Of a stretch of 64,000 bases of DNA, positions 34,731 to 44,083 are shown in pieces. The translations under genes and the position numbers were made by a program. Origin of the DNA: Streptomyces flavofungini (GTDB taxonomy: Bacteria > Actinomycetota > Actinomycetes > Streptomycetales > Streptomycetaceae). The notes below the pieces were generated by a model. That model was not told the DNA's origin and made no database searches. It saw only the letters and a program-made list of their open reading frames with translations. Location of the stretch: assembly GCF_014650815.1 (NCBI RefSeq), contig NZ_BMVR01000019.1:1-64000 (forward strand). Reading direction: 5' to 3'. The first letter of the stretch is position 1, and each line of letters begins with the position of its first letter.

Positions 34731-35399
34731 TCAGCGCGCTGCCGACGGACCTTCACCCTGAGTGACAATTTGGGTCAGTGCTGCCGTCTCGTCGGACCCC
34801 GGCAGCACCTCGTACCCCACGGGCAACTCGTGTACGAGCAGCTGGGCGAAGGGCCGCGACGGGTCGGCGGCGAAATGACGTCGTTCGGCGGCTTCCCAGC
34901 CGTCCCAGAAGCCACTCAGGGCCGGTCCGTCCCGTCGGCGCCCGCGCGCCCAGGACGTGTCGCGGGGCAGATCCATCCACAGCAGGCCCGCCAGGAACGG
35001 CCGTAGCACCCGGCGGCCCGCGCCGACACCCTCCATCAGGACGGCGGGGGCGGCGGGCAGCGGGCGGTCGGCAGGACCGAAGCGGCGCGCGTGCCAGTCG
35101 TACGCCGCGTAGTGCGCCGTTTCGCCTCGGGACAGTGGCTCGACGACCTGCCGAAGCAGCCGGTCCGTCCAGTCGAAGAGGTCGGCGTGGCTCGCGATGT
35201 CGTCGAGCCGGAGCACCGGGGCGCCGCCGAGCGCCTCGGCGAGCCGCGCGGTGAACGTCGACTTGCCGGAGCCCGCGTGCCCGTCGACGGCGACCAGCCG
35301 GACCGGCCCGCAGGACGGCAGCAGGTGGCGCACGGCGCGGGCGAGGCGGGGGAGGCCGGGGTGGCCGGGGAGGGGTGCGGGGCGGTGCGTATCGGTCAT
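34731..35399 (-). CDS. Uridine-kinase-like P-loop protein
   Basis: A 222-residue NTPase of the uridine kinase/nucleoside kinase group. The P-loop VAVDGHAGSGKSTFTARLAEAL is near residues 34-55 (core GHAGSGKST), followed by LRLDDIASHADLFDWTDRLL, where uridine kinases have the DDFY motif, and YDWHARRFGP. A late Asp in LLWMDLPRDTSWARGRRRDG matches the lid region. The natural substrate may be a nucleoside or another small alcohol. I begin at ATG 35399 (MTDTHRPAPL); upstream in-frame sequence is poorly coding. There is no strong ribosome-binding site, but TAGGCT lies 8 nt before, so it could be leaderless. Confidence 0.78.
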   Translation of the reverse strand: MTDTHRPAPLPGHPGLPRLARAVRHLLPSCGPVRLVAVDGHAGSGKSTFTARLAEALGGAPVLRLDDIASHADLFDWTDRLLRQVVEPLSRGETAHYAAYDWHARRFGPADRPLPAAPAVLMEGVGAGRRVLRPFLAGLLWMDLPRDTSWARGRRRDGPALSGFWDGWEAAERRHFAADPSRPFAQLLVHELPVGYEVLPGSDETAALTQIVTQGEGPSAAR

Positions 35400-35479
35400 C
35401 GGGGGCCAGCCTACGGGCCGGGGCGCGCGGGGCGCGGATCGTGGGGCGTGTGCGCGGTTCAGCGCGCTGTCGCAGGTCA

Positions 35480-35504
35480 TACCAGTGGTAGAGGCCAATA
35501 TTGG
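35480..35504. promoter_or_regulatory. Two adjacent palindromes upstream of the C39 peptidase gene
   Basis: TACCA-G-TGGTA (35480-35490) and CCAATATTGG (35495-35504) lie 4 bp apart, between the divergent kinase and peptidase genes. AT-rich palindromes are rare here, so they may bind a regulator. Confidence 0.4.
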
Positions 35505-35629
35505 TGGGCGCTGCGGGCTCGGATGCCTGGCAGAACCCGTCCACGTACAGCCATAGTTGGCGCACTGTCGTGTACCTGACCATCACTCTCCGGCCGCGGC
35601 CGGAACCCATCGACTGGGGGTCCCCGTCC

Positions 35630-37018
35630 ATGGACCAAGCTGAAGGCATGTCCCGCAGAAGAATCCTCACCACGGCGGCGGGCGCCGCCGTTCTCGCGGC
35701 CGTCGCGGCCTCCGTGGCCCCCGCGGGAGCCGCCCCCGCGTCCCGGCGCCGCCCGCCCCGCGCGGAGCGGCTCGTGGACAACCGTTTCTGGACCTCCCGC
35801 AAGGACTGGGGCGCCGGCACGGCGAACGGCACCCGCGTCGTCGCCAAGGGCCGCGCCGGCGTCGAGATAGCCGAGCCGGTCGGGACGACGCGCTACCCCG
35901 ACCCGCACACCGGCAAGGCCACCACCTGGGAGTACGCCCAGTGGACCGGCCCCGCGCACCGCCCCGCCGCCCCCGCCACGGAGGCCATCGCCTCCTGGAA
36001 CGCCCGCACCCCCACCGGCACCTGGATCCAGGTCGAGATGGAGGCGACGTACGCGGACGGCACCGCGTCCCCCTGGTACGTCCTCGGTCGCTGGAACTCG
36101 GGCGACGACCGCGAGGACGCCGACGCCGCCGTCATCCGGCGCACCTCGGTGGACGACCAGAGCGACGGCAAGACGTCCGTCTGGACGGACACCCTGTCCG
36201 TGGACGACACGGCGAGCGGCCTGCGCGTGGTGGCGTACCGGCTGCGGCTGACGCTGTACCGGACGCCGGGCAGCGCGCTCACGCCCACGGTGTGGCGGCT
36301 CGGCGCGATGGCCTCCGCGGTGCCCGACCGCTTCACGGTGCCCGCGTCCGCGCCCGGGCTCGCCAAGGAACTGAAGGTGCCGCGCTATTCGCAGGAGATC
36401 CACAAGGGCCAGTACCCCGAGTACGACAACGGCGGCGAGGCCTGGTGCAGCCCCACGTCGTCGCAGATGATCCTGGAGTACTGGGGGCGCAGGCCGACGG
36501 CCGCCGACCTGGACTGGGTCGACCCCGCCTTCGCCGACCCGCAGGTGTGCCACGCGGCCCGGTTCACGTACGACTACCAGTACGGCGGCTGCGGGAACTG
36601 GCCGTTCAACGCGGCCTACGCGGCGACGTACCAGGACATGCAGGGCGTCGTCACCCGGCTGGCCTCGCTCACCGATCTGGAGACGCTGATCCGGGCGGGC
36701 ATCCCGGCCATCACCTCGCAGTCCTTCCTCAAGGAGGAGCTGACCGGCGCCGGGTACGGCACCGCGGGGCATCTGATGACCGTCATCGGCTTCACCAAGA
36801 GCGGCGACGTGATCGCCAACGACCCGGCGTCGCCGAGCAACCCGGCGGTGCGGCGCGTCTACAAGAGGCGCGAGTGGGAGAACATCTGGCTCCGCACCCA
36901 GCGCAAGAACTCCCAGGGGACGGTGGTCTCCGGGACCGGCGGGGTCTGTTATCTGTACTTCCCCGCGCGTCCCACCAAGGAGCAGACGCGCGCGCTCGCC
37001 GCTGTCGGCGTGCGCTGA
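35630..37018 (+). CDS. Tat-exported C39-like cysteine peptidase
   Basis: A 462-residue secreted protein. A twin-arginine signal (SRRRILTTAAGAAVLAAVAA) is followed by a beta-rich N-terminal region to about residue 235, then a papain-like C39 domain. The catalytic Cys is in GGEAWCSPTSSQMILEYWG, the His in GTAGHLMTVIGFT, and an Asn/Asp in DVIANDPAS. Such lone extracellular C39-like proteins are common in streptomycetes; the substrate is unknown. I chose ATG 35630 (MDQAEGMSRRR), with GGGGG 8 nt before. The second Met (35648) is equally possible and would give a more typical Tat signal. A perfect hairpin follows the stop. Confidence 0.82.
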   Translation: MDQAEGMSRRRILTTAAGAAVLAAVAASVAPAGAAPASRRRPPRAERLVDNRFWTSRKDWGAGTANGTRVVAKGRAGVEIAEPVGTTRYPDPHTGKATTWEYAQWTGPAHRPAAPATEAIASWNARTPTGTWIQVEMEATYADGTASPWYVLGRWNSGDDREDADAAVIRRTSVDDQSDGKTSVWTDTLSVDDTASGLRVVAYRLRLTLYRTPGSALTPTVWRLGAMASAVPDRFTVPASAPGLAKELKVPRYSQEIHKGQYPEYDNGGEAWCSPTSSQMILEYWGRRPTAADLDWVDPAFADPQVCHAARFTYDYQYGGCGNWPFNAAYAATYQDMQGVVTRLASLTDLETLIRAGIPAITSQSFLKEELTGAGYGTAGHLMTVIGFTKSGDVIANDPASPSNPAVRRVYKRREWENIWLRTQRKNSQGTVVSGTGGVCYLYFPARPTKEQTRALAAVGVR

Positions 37019-37021
37019 GGA

Positions 37022-37051
37022 CAGGGCCCCGTCCGGCGGGACGGGGCCCTG
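37022..37051. terminator. Perfect 13-bp hairpin, bidirectional
   Basis: CAGGGCCCCGTCC (37022-37034) pairs with GGACGGGGCCCTG (37039-37051) around GGCG, between the convergent C39 and M1 peptidase genes. Confidence 0.8.
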
Positions 37052-37072
37052 CGCCCGGCTTGCCCGGACCGC

Positions 37073-38551
37073 TCAGGTGACCGGATCCACCACCCAGTCC
37101 GGGTGGCCCGGCATCGGCGGGGTCTTGGAGCCGTACAGCCACGGCTTCAGGAAGCCCTCCAGGTCCTGGCCCGAGACCTTCGACGCGAGGTCGATGTAGT
37201 CCTGGGTGCTCGCCGTCCTGCCGGTGTACTTGGTGATCCAGGCGCGCTCGATCTGCTGGAACGTGGCGTCCCCGACCTTCTCGCGCAGCGCGTACAGGAC
37301 GAGCGCCGAGCCGTCGTAGCGCATGCGCTTGAAGAGGTTCGGCTCGGTGGGCTCCGCGGGCGCGCCGAAGTCGCGGCGCCACTGGTCGTGTGCCTTGTAC
37401 GCGGCCTTCATCGCGGCCTCGAAGCTGTCGCCGCCGTGCTCCTCGGAGTACATGCGCTCGTAGAAGCGGGCGTGGCCCTCGCTGACCCACAGGTCGGACC
37501 AGCCCGCGAGGGCGACGCTGTCGCCGAACCACTGGTGGGCCAGCTCGTGCACCAGGTTCCGCTCGGCGTCGACCTGAGTGCCGAGCAGGTCGGCCTTGGG
37601 GACGAGGGAGAGTGTCTGGGTCTCCAGGGCGACGGCGAGGTCGGTGTCGCCGACGAGGATGCCGTACCGGTTGAAGGGGTACTTGCCGAGCTTCTTCTCC
37701 AGCCACGTCAGATGGGCCGGGGTGAGCTTGCGGTATTTCGCCGTCGGCTCGACCAGCGCGTCCGGGACGATGTCGCGCAGGGGCAGGCCGCCGGGTCCGG
37801 TGCTGTCGACCATCGTGAACTTGCCGACGGCGAGCTGCACGAGCTGCGTGGACAGCGGCTGCTCGGAGTCGTACGTCCAGCGCACCCGGTCGCCGGACAC
37901 GTTCTTCCTGCTCGTCAGCTTGCCGTTCGCGACGGCTGTGCGGTCCTTCGGCGTGGTGATCCGGAAGGTGATCGGGGCGCGCTGGCTCGGGTGGTCGTTG
38001 GCCGGGAAGATCAGGCGGGCGCCGTTGGGCTGGGGGTACACCACCGTGCCGTCGGGCGTGGGGATCCAGCCGTAGTCCTCGATGGCGTCGTCGCGGTGCC
38101 GGGTCTGGGTCGGGTCGGCGGTGTAGGTGACCTTGACCGTGAAGGCGCGGCCCTTGGCGATCGGCGACTTCGGCGTGACGGTCAGCTCGTCGCCGTCGCG
38201 GGCGGTGCCGGCCGCCTTGCCGTCGACCGTGACCGCGCGCAGCGTGTTGCCGCCGAAGTCCAGGTTGAAGCGGGACAGGGACTGGGTGGCCGTCGCCTTG
38301 ATGGTGGCCGACGCCTCGAACGGGGTCTTCGGGGCCTGCCAGTCGAAGTCCAGGAGGTAGCGGTCGACGGTGTATCCGCCGTTGCCGTCGAGGGGGAACA
38401 TCGGGTCGCCGAGCCCCGGGGCGCCGGGCGACGGCTTCTCCGCTGCCGCGGGAGTCGCGTACGAGACCGGTCCGGTGAGGGCGGCCGCCGCCGTCACGGC
38501 CGCCGCGACGGCGATCCCCGTTCTGCGGCGGGGCGTCCTGATCGTGCTCAT
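37073..38551 (-). CDS. Secreted M1-family metallopeptidase
   Basis: A 492-residue exported aminopeptidase-like enzyme. After the signal peptide (RRRTGIAVAAAVTAAAALTGP) comes an M1 N-terminal beta domain and a catalytic domain. The zinc site is LVHELAHQWFGDS with the third ligand Glu 18 residues on, in DLWVSEGHARFYE. Where cytosolic M1 enzymes have GAMEN this has ALETQT, as in other secreted actinobacterial members. It lacks the long C-terminal domain of aminopeptidase N, so it is a short form, probably degrading extracellular peptides. GAAAGG lies about 7 nt before the ATG. It is monocistronic and convergent with the C39 peptidase. Confidence 0.9.
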   Translation of the reverse strand: MSTIRTPRRRTGIAVAAAVTAAAALTGPVSYATPAAAEKPSPGAPGLGDPMFPLDGNGGYTVDRYLLDFDWQAPKTPFEASATIKATATQSLSRFNLDFGGNTLRAVTVDGKAAGTARDGDELTVTPKSPIAKGRAFTVKVTYTADPTQTRHRDDAIEDYGWIPTPDGTVVYPQPNGARLIFPANDHPSQRAPITFRITTPKDRTAVANGKLTSRKNVSGDRVRWTYDSEQPLSTQLVQLAVGKFTMVDSTGPGGLPLRDIVPDALVEPTAKYRKLTPAHLTWLEKKLGKYPFNRYGILVGDTDLAVALETQTLSLVPKADLLGTQVDAERNLVHELAHQWFGDSVALAGWSDLWVSEGHARFYERMYSEEHGGDSFEAAMKAAYKAHDQWRRDFGAPAEPTEPNLFKRMRYDGSALVLYALREKVGDATFQQIERAWITKYTGRTASTQDYIDLASKVSGQDLEGFLKPWLYGSKTPPMPGHPDWVVDPVT

Positions 38552-38756
38552 CGGAAACCTTTCGGTCGGATGCTGCGCGGACGTACGCCGTCTTAGACGC
38601 ACGGCGATCCGCCGCAGTTGTGGTGACGCGTGACCAACGTCTCTCCCACAATTCCGGGCACGGCTGGCAAGGTGGAAGACGCCAGTGGGGGGAATGTCCA
38701 CTGCCAGCGCGGCCGGGGAGGCCGCCGTCGGCCGGAAAACGTCAGCGAGAAGCCCT

Positions 38757-38900
38757 ATGACCGCGACCTCTGCCACCGCAGTCCGCCCCAAGACCCGCAC
38801 CGGCGGCCCCAAGGACGGCCCGAACGTCCTGGAGCACCTCGCGGGCTGGACCCTCGTCGTCGTGCTGGCGATGCTCGTCAGCCAGGCCGGCCTTCTGTGA
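38757..38900 (+). CDS. Small single-span membrane protein
   Basis: A 47-residue protein, MTATSATAVRPKTRTG… with one C-terminal transmembrane helix (GWTLVVVLAMLVSQAGLL). A basic, Gly/Pro-rich N-terminus would be cytoplasmic. GAGAAG lies 6 nt before the ATG. Its last 23 bp overlap the 3' end of the opposing membrane protein gene. I do not know a function. Small proteins of this kind recur in streptomycetes, and its coding bias looks real. It is divergent from the M1 peptidase gene with 205 bp between. Confidence 0.6.
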   Translation: MTATSATAVRPKTRTGGPKDGPNVLEHLAGWTLVVVLAMLVSQAGLL

Positions 38901-39861
38901 GCTGAGTCTCACCGCCGGGGCCGGGCTCGTCGCCGGAGTCGCGTGGGTTGCCGGGGCCGGGATCGGGTGCGCTGTCCGTGCCGGGCCGCGCGGTCAGGTC
39001 CAGGTCCGCCCGCCAGTGCCGACGAGGCACCCCCACCAGTTCGTACAACCGCCGCACCGGCGACCGCCCCGGCAGCAGCACGACCCCCGCGAGCACCGCG
39101 AACAGCGGCAGCCCCAGCCAGCCCCCGAGCAGCCGCACCAGCACGCTCGCGGTGACCGCGCCGAGGAACGGCAGGCCGTACACCCCGGCGGCCGCGATGG
39201 CGATCGCCAGCACGCGGTGCACCTTGCGGTCCGCGTCGGCGCCGGGCAGCGACCAGCCCTCCAGGAGCCAGCCGATCTCCGTCATGAGCATTGTGCCGAT
39301 GACGGTCGCGCCGAAGACGAGCAGCGCGAGGAACGTGCCGGACGTGAGGAAGTCCAGGGCGTTGTTGACGACGCTGTCCTGCGGCCAGTCCGCCCAGTCG
39401 CGCGCGCCGGGGGACAGGAACCGCTCGTAGCCGCTGCCGTCCCAGCCGTGCACGAGCGTGCCGAAGAGCAGGAAGTAGCCGCCCACGCACTGCAGGTACG
39501 CCCAGTAGCCCGCGCCCACGAGCACCAGCATCTGTGCGGCGAGGAACCCGAGGACCGCGGCGACGGGGATGCCGCCCGCGTACCAGAGGACGAAGCCCGC
39601 CCATACGCCCTGGTGGCCGTCGGCGACGTGCATGGTCGCCCAGGACGGGTTCTGCCAGAGCAGGAACAGGCCGGTCGGGACCATCAGGACGGCCGCGAAG
39701 AGGACCGTCAGGGCCAGATACGGGTTCGCGGCGCGGCTGCGGGTGCGCGGACCCTCGCCCGCGTTGATCCGCTCCCACAACTGGAGCTGGCGGCCCGCGG
39801 CGAGCGCGAAGGTCGCGCCCACCGCGTACGCCCAGAACAGCGCGGCCTGGACCTGGATCAC
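38878..39861 (-). CDS. Polytopic membrane protein of unknown function
   Basis: A 327-residue protein with seven or eight hydrophobic segments (for example ALFWAYAVGATFALAAG, AALTVLF-like LALTVLFAAVLMVPTGLFLLW, GFLAAQMLVLVGAGYWAYL) and a hydrophilic, Asp/Pro/Gly-rich C-terminal tail from about residue 285. I do not recognise the family. Conserved-looking polar patches are HVADGHQGVWAGF and FGTLVHGWDGSGYERFLSP. The GTG start has GGAAGGGAG 9 nt upstream. It follows the DUF6230/DUF6114 genes on the same strand with 43 bp between, so it may belong to their operon. Confidence 0.75.
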   Translation of the reverse strand: MIQVQAALFWAYAVGATFALAAGRQLQLWERINAGEGPRTRSRAANPYLALTVLFAAVLMVPTGLFLLWQNPSWATMHVADGHQGVWAGFVLWYAGGIPVAAVLGFLAAQMLVLVGAGYWAYLQCVGGYFLLFGTLVHGWDGSGYERFLSPGARDWADWPQDSVVNNALDFLTSGTFLALLVFGATVIGTMLMTEIGWLLEGWSLPGADADRKVHRVLAIAIAAAGVYGLPFLGAVTASVLVRLLGGWLGLPLFAVLAGVVLLPGRSPVRRLYELVGVPRRHWRADLDLTARPGTDSAPDPGPGNPRDSGDEPGPGGETQLTEGRPG

Positions 39862-39904
39862 GGCGGCGCTCCCTTCCGGGTCAGGGCAGTCCCCGTGGAC
39901 CGGA

Positions 39905-40867
39905 TCACGCCCGCGCCCCCAGCTTCAGCCCGCCCGCGACGATCGAGTCGGAGGTGACGAGGGCCTGCTCGGCGCTCACCTGCGTCATGAAGACGAACGG
40001 CGGGACGAGGGGCGGCACCGGCAGCTTGTCCGGCGTGAAGGTCAGACAGAGGATGCCCTCGATGCAGCCCTTGAACTTGGTCAGATAGAGCGTGACCGCG
40101 CCGCTGAGGTCCAACGTGTCGGCGCCGAGGGTGAGTTCGCGGCTGCCGTCGCGGGTCGTGAGGCGGTAGTCGGTGAGCGAGGCCGCGTTCATGCGCAGCA
40201 CCATCACCTTCAACGGGCCGTCGGCGGTGGGGACTTCGCGTACGCCCGCGACGATGAAGCCCTGCGGCGCGAACAGGGTCGTCGTGATCGTCGGCGGTGT
40301 CCGCGCCGCCACGATCGCCTCGTCGCCGGGCGCCGCCCTCGCCGGGACGGCGCCCCACAACACCGTCCCGGCGAGCACCACCGGCAGGAGTACGGCCAGC
40401 GTCCGTGTGTCCTGTCCGTCGCGCACCTTCGGCCGCCCGGCCCGCTCCTGGTCGTCGTCCGGGACCGGCGTCCAGCCGAAGCCCATCGCGCTGCCCGCGA
40501 TGCCCAGCAACATGCCGATCAGGAACCCGCCGAGATTCGTCGCCGCGAACGAGAGCACCGACAGGATCAGGGCGTTGACGGACACGTAGTGGTGCGCGTG
40601 CGGCAGCAGCCACAGGAACAACCCGGCGGCCATCAGTGCGATCCCGATGCCGATCGCGGCGATCCCGCCGAGCCCGAGGCTCACCAGGACCGTCAGCGGC
40701 GACAGCGGCACGAACAGGAGTTCCGCCCCGCCCAGGAGCAGCAGCAGGCCGCCCCAGAAGGGCCGGGTGCGCCGCCACTTGCGCAAGCCGCGCCGCAGGT
40801 CCCGCAGCGGCAGGCGTTCGTCGAGCCAGTCCCCGGCGCGCGGGGCGCCCGGCCCGCTCAGAAGCAC
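39905..40867 (-). CDS. DUF6114-family membrane protein
   Basis: A 320-residue protein. The N-terminal part has LRRGLRKWRRTRPFWGGLLLLLGGAELLFVPLSP and three further helices up to about residue 125 (the first segment is recognisable from TRPFWGGLL), matching DUF6114. A further helix near 155-175 precedes a C-terminal domain (LTLGADTLDLSGAVTLYLTKFKGCIEG…) whose theme resembles the DUF6230 partner. The GTG start at 40867 overlaps the DUF6230 stop by 10 bp; no later ATG is suitable. DUF6230 and DUF6114 genes occur side by side across streptomycetes, so a two-component membrane/surface complex is likely. Function unknown. Confidence 0.82.
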   Translation of the reverse strand: MLLSGPGAPRAGDWLDERLPLRDLRRGLRKWRRTRPFWGGLLLLLGGAELLFVPLSPLTVLVSLGLGGIAAIGIGIALMAAGLFLWLLPHAHHYVSVNALILSVLSFAATNLGGFLIGMLLGIAGSAMGFGWTPVPDDDQERAGRPKVRDGQDTRTLAVLLPVVLAGTVLWGAVPARAAPGDEAIVAARTPPTITTTLFAPQGFIVAGVREVPTADGPLKVMVLRMNAASLTDYRLTTRDGSRELTLGADTLDLSGAVTLYLTKFKGCIEGILCLTFTPDKLPVPPLVPPFVFMTQVSAEQALVTSDSIVAGGLKLGARA

Positions 40868-41472
40868 TTCTTGCCGCCGAGGCTGACGTCGACCCGCATG
40901 CCCTTGAGGCGGAAGTTCCCGCCGGTGGCCGACCAGGCGTGCGAGCGCACCTTGGCCACCTCGATGTCCCCGGCCTGGAGGCCGAACTTGCCCCGCTCGC
41001 CCTTGACGCCCGGCACCGCGTCGAGCGTCGAGGCGTCGCGGCCGATCTGCGCCGTGCCGAAGCGGGCGTCGCCCACCAGGTCCTCGCCGTCGATGATCAG
41101 GTTGCTCGCGGTGACGTTGCCCGCGTCGCCGCCCGCCGTCAGCTTGAACACCACCGTGCCGACGGGCGTCTTGACCTCCGCCGCCTGGCAGATGTCCGAC
41201 AGCGTCGCGTCGCCGATGCCGAGCAGCGCCACGGGGTGGCCCTTGCCGTCGACGTCCCGGTCGACCTGGACATAGCTCGACAGGCCCTGGCTGGTCAGCT
41301 TGCCCGAGGAGACCTGGAAGCTGGTGCCGCTGACCGCGAAGGACGCGGCCAGCGCGCCCTCGGCCATCACGGACGCCATCGCACCGACCGCGAGGACCGC
41401 GGGCAGCGCGACGACAGCCGTCTTCTTCCAGTTGGTTCTGCCCTCGCGTACTGCTCTCTTCGCCGTGCTCAC
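40858..41472 (-). CDS. DUF6230-family exported/membrane-anchored protein
   Basis: A 204-residue protein. An N-terminal hydrophobic segment (TAVVALPAVLAVGAMASVMAEG) after a basic stretch (KRAVREGRTNWKK) anchors or exports a beta-rich domain starting AASFAVSGTSFQVSSGKLTSQGL, characteristic of DUF6230. Two cysteines (in LSDICQAAEV and at the C-terminus KKCF) may pair. The GTG start has GGAGG 6 nt upstream. It is first in the unit with DUF6114. The promoter at 41596-41625 lies under a palindrome that also overlaps the start of the divergent TetR gene. Confidence 0.85.
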   Translation of the reverse strand: MSTAKRAVREGRTNWKKTAVVALPAVLAVGAMASVMAEGALAASFAVSGTSFQVSSGKLTSQGLSSYVQVDRDVDGKGHPVALLGIGDATLSDICQAAEVKTPVGTVVFKLTAGGDAGNVTASNLIIDGEDLVGDARFGTAQIGRDASTLDAVPGVKGERGKFGLQAGDIEVAKVRSHAWSATGGNFRLKGMRVDVSLGGKKCF

Positions 41473-41595
41473 TTGGTCCTCCCGTACGTCGTCCGGTGCG
41501 TAAGGGGAGTGCGTGGCAGCGCGCCGTCGGGGGCCGCGCCCGTCCGGGCAGGCGACGTGGGTCTGCCATACTGCGGCTGATCCCGAGGCAGTTGG

Positions 41596-41625
41596 AGACT
41601 AGGGCCGAAATTGAATAATAGTCAA
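41596..41625 (-). promoter_or_regulatory. DUF6230 promoter with TetR-type operator over the -35
   Basis: On the minus strand TTGACT (41620-41625) and TAGTCT (41596-41601) are 18 bp apart, a near-consensus promoter. A 15-nt imperfect palindrome, TTGAATAATAGTCAA (41611-41625), covers the -35 and also the TTG start codon of the divergent TetR gene. Binding there would block both. Confidence 0.65.
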
Positions 41626-42279
41626 CAGCGCGGTACCGATCGTTCCCGTGGCGCGGACCGCCCCCAGGCGCGCGGCACCGACCGATCCCTGGCGCGCCGC
41701 GCCGAACTCATCGTCATCGGCCGGAAGTTGTTCGCCGACACGTCCTACGACGCGCTGTCGATGGACGACATCGCCAGACACGCCCGCGTGGCCAAGGGGC
41801 TGATCTACTACTACTTCAAGTCCAAGCGCGGCTACTACCTCGCGATCATCGAGGACTCCGTCGCCGACCTGGTCGAACGCGCGGGCAGCGACACCGAACT
41901 CCCGCCCACGGAGCGGGTGCACCGCACGATCGACGGCTATCTGCGGTACGCCGAGCACCATCAGGCGGCCTACCGCACGATCGTCAGCGGCGGCGTCGGC
42001 TTCGACGCCGAGGTGCACGCCATACGCGACGGCGTGCGCGAGGCGATGATCGGCACCATCGCCGACGGGGCGTACAGGCGGCGCGACGTACCGCCCCTGG
42101 TGCGGATGGCGCTGCTCGGCTGGCTGTGCAGCGTCGAGGGCGTCACGCTCGACTGGATCGGCGCCGCCGAGGCCCTGGCGCGTGACACCGTGCGCGACCT
42201 CCTGGTGCGCACGCTGCGCGAGACGCTGACCGTCATCGAGGAGTTCGAGCCGTCCTGCCCCGCCCCGCCGCGCCCATGA
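41611..42279 (+). CDS. TetR-family transcriptional regulator
   Basis: A 222-residue regulator. The N-terminal HTH has LFADTSYDALSMDDIARHARVAKGLIYYYFKSKRGYY in outline (key residues SMDDIA, GLIYYYF), about residues 40-75. The rest is an all-helical ligand domain without obvious family motifs. The first 30 residues contain a duplicated RGTDRS segment. The start appears to be a TTG, because no ATG or GTG lies between it and the HTH; AGGG is 6 nt before. It is divergent from the DUF6230/DUF6114 unit, and a palindrome spanning both starts suggests it represses that unit and itself. The inducer is unknown. Confidence 0.85.
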   Translation: MNNSQQRGTDRSRGADRPQARGTDRSLARRAELIVIGRKLFADTSYDALSMDDIARHARVAKGLIYYYFKSKRGYYLAIIEDSVADLVERAGSDTELPPTERVHRTIDGYLRYAEHHQAAYRTIVSGGVGFDAEVHAIRDGVREAMIGTIADGAYRRRDVPPLVRMALLGWLCSVEGVTLDWIGAAEALARDTVRDLLVRTLRETLTVIEEFEPSCPAPPRP

Positions 42280-42302
42280 CGGACTCCACGCAGGCATGAC
42301 GA

Positions 42303-42332
42303 GGGGGCGGGAGCCCGCCGGCTCCCGCCCCC
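42303..42332. terminator. Perfect 13-bp hairpin between TetR and chitinase genes
   Basis: GGGGGCGGGAGCC (42303-42315) pairs with GGCTCCCGCCCCC (42320-42332) around a 4-nt loop. It should stop transcription from both sides. Confidence 0.8.
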
Positions 42333-42373
42333 ACGACTTCTCCGCGCTACCGCTGGTGGACCGCCTTGGGCAG

Positions 42374-43624
<1,251 letters not shown>

Positions 43625-43802
43625 CGCTGTCTCCTCGTGGGGGGGAGAGGGGAGCATGTGGGGGTGGTGCTGACCTTCTGACCTGCGGACCTTCGCGTCC
43701 CCCTGCGAGCAGGGCCACGCGGCCGCGTACGGGACGCGTCAACGCCCCCTACGTAGTCGCGTGTTGAATTGGCATGAACGCGAAGACGTCTTGTGCCGCT
43801 GG

Positions 43803-43831
43803 ACTCTAGGAGGACTAGACCATTGCGTCAA
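43803..43831 (-). promoter_or_regulatory. Second chitinase promoter with DasR-like site in the spacer
   Basis: On the minus strand TTGACG (43826-43831) and TAGAGT (43803-43808) are 17 bp apart. The spacer has AATGGTCTAGTCCTCC, close to the dre consensus. TTGGTCCGAACC lies just upstream. Layout is the same as at 22674-22702. Confidence 0.75.
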
Positions 43832-43869
43832 TGGTTCGGACCAATTCCCGGGCCCCGGACGCCCCGTAC

Positions 43870-43949
43870 TGCCCGATCGGACAGCTACCGACGAAGATCA
43901 GCCGCAGGGCCCGTGAACCCGTGACGCCATGCCGCCGATCGGGCATACT
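43870..43949 (+). promoter_or_regulatory. Paired 11-bp inverted sites and promoter before the acyl-CoA dehydrogenase
   Basis: TGCCCGATCGG (43870-43880) and its exact reverse complement CCGATCGGGCA (43935-43945) flank 54 bp. The right copy overlaps a candidate promoter (GTGACG 43921-43926, CATACT 43944-43949, spacer 17). A regulator binding both could loop the DNA. The remainder of the gap to 44083 shows only the leader. Confidence 0.4.
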
Positions 43950-44083
43950 CAACCCGCCACAGTCGCTGGTCAGCCGCTTCCGCGACCCGGAAGGGCAGCA
44001 TCGGCTTGGCAGTGTCCCCGGCGGCGGCGCCACACCCTGTGCGCGAGCCCGTCGAAGCGCCCGAACAGGGAGAGGAGAGCGCC

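Noticed and set aside
35470-35500. A DasR (dre) site upstream of the C39 peptidase gene
   Set aside because: ACTGGTATGACC lacks one position of the consensus and its symmetry; the two palindromes there are better descriptions.
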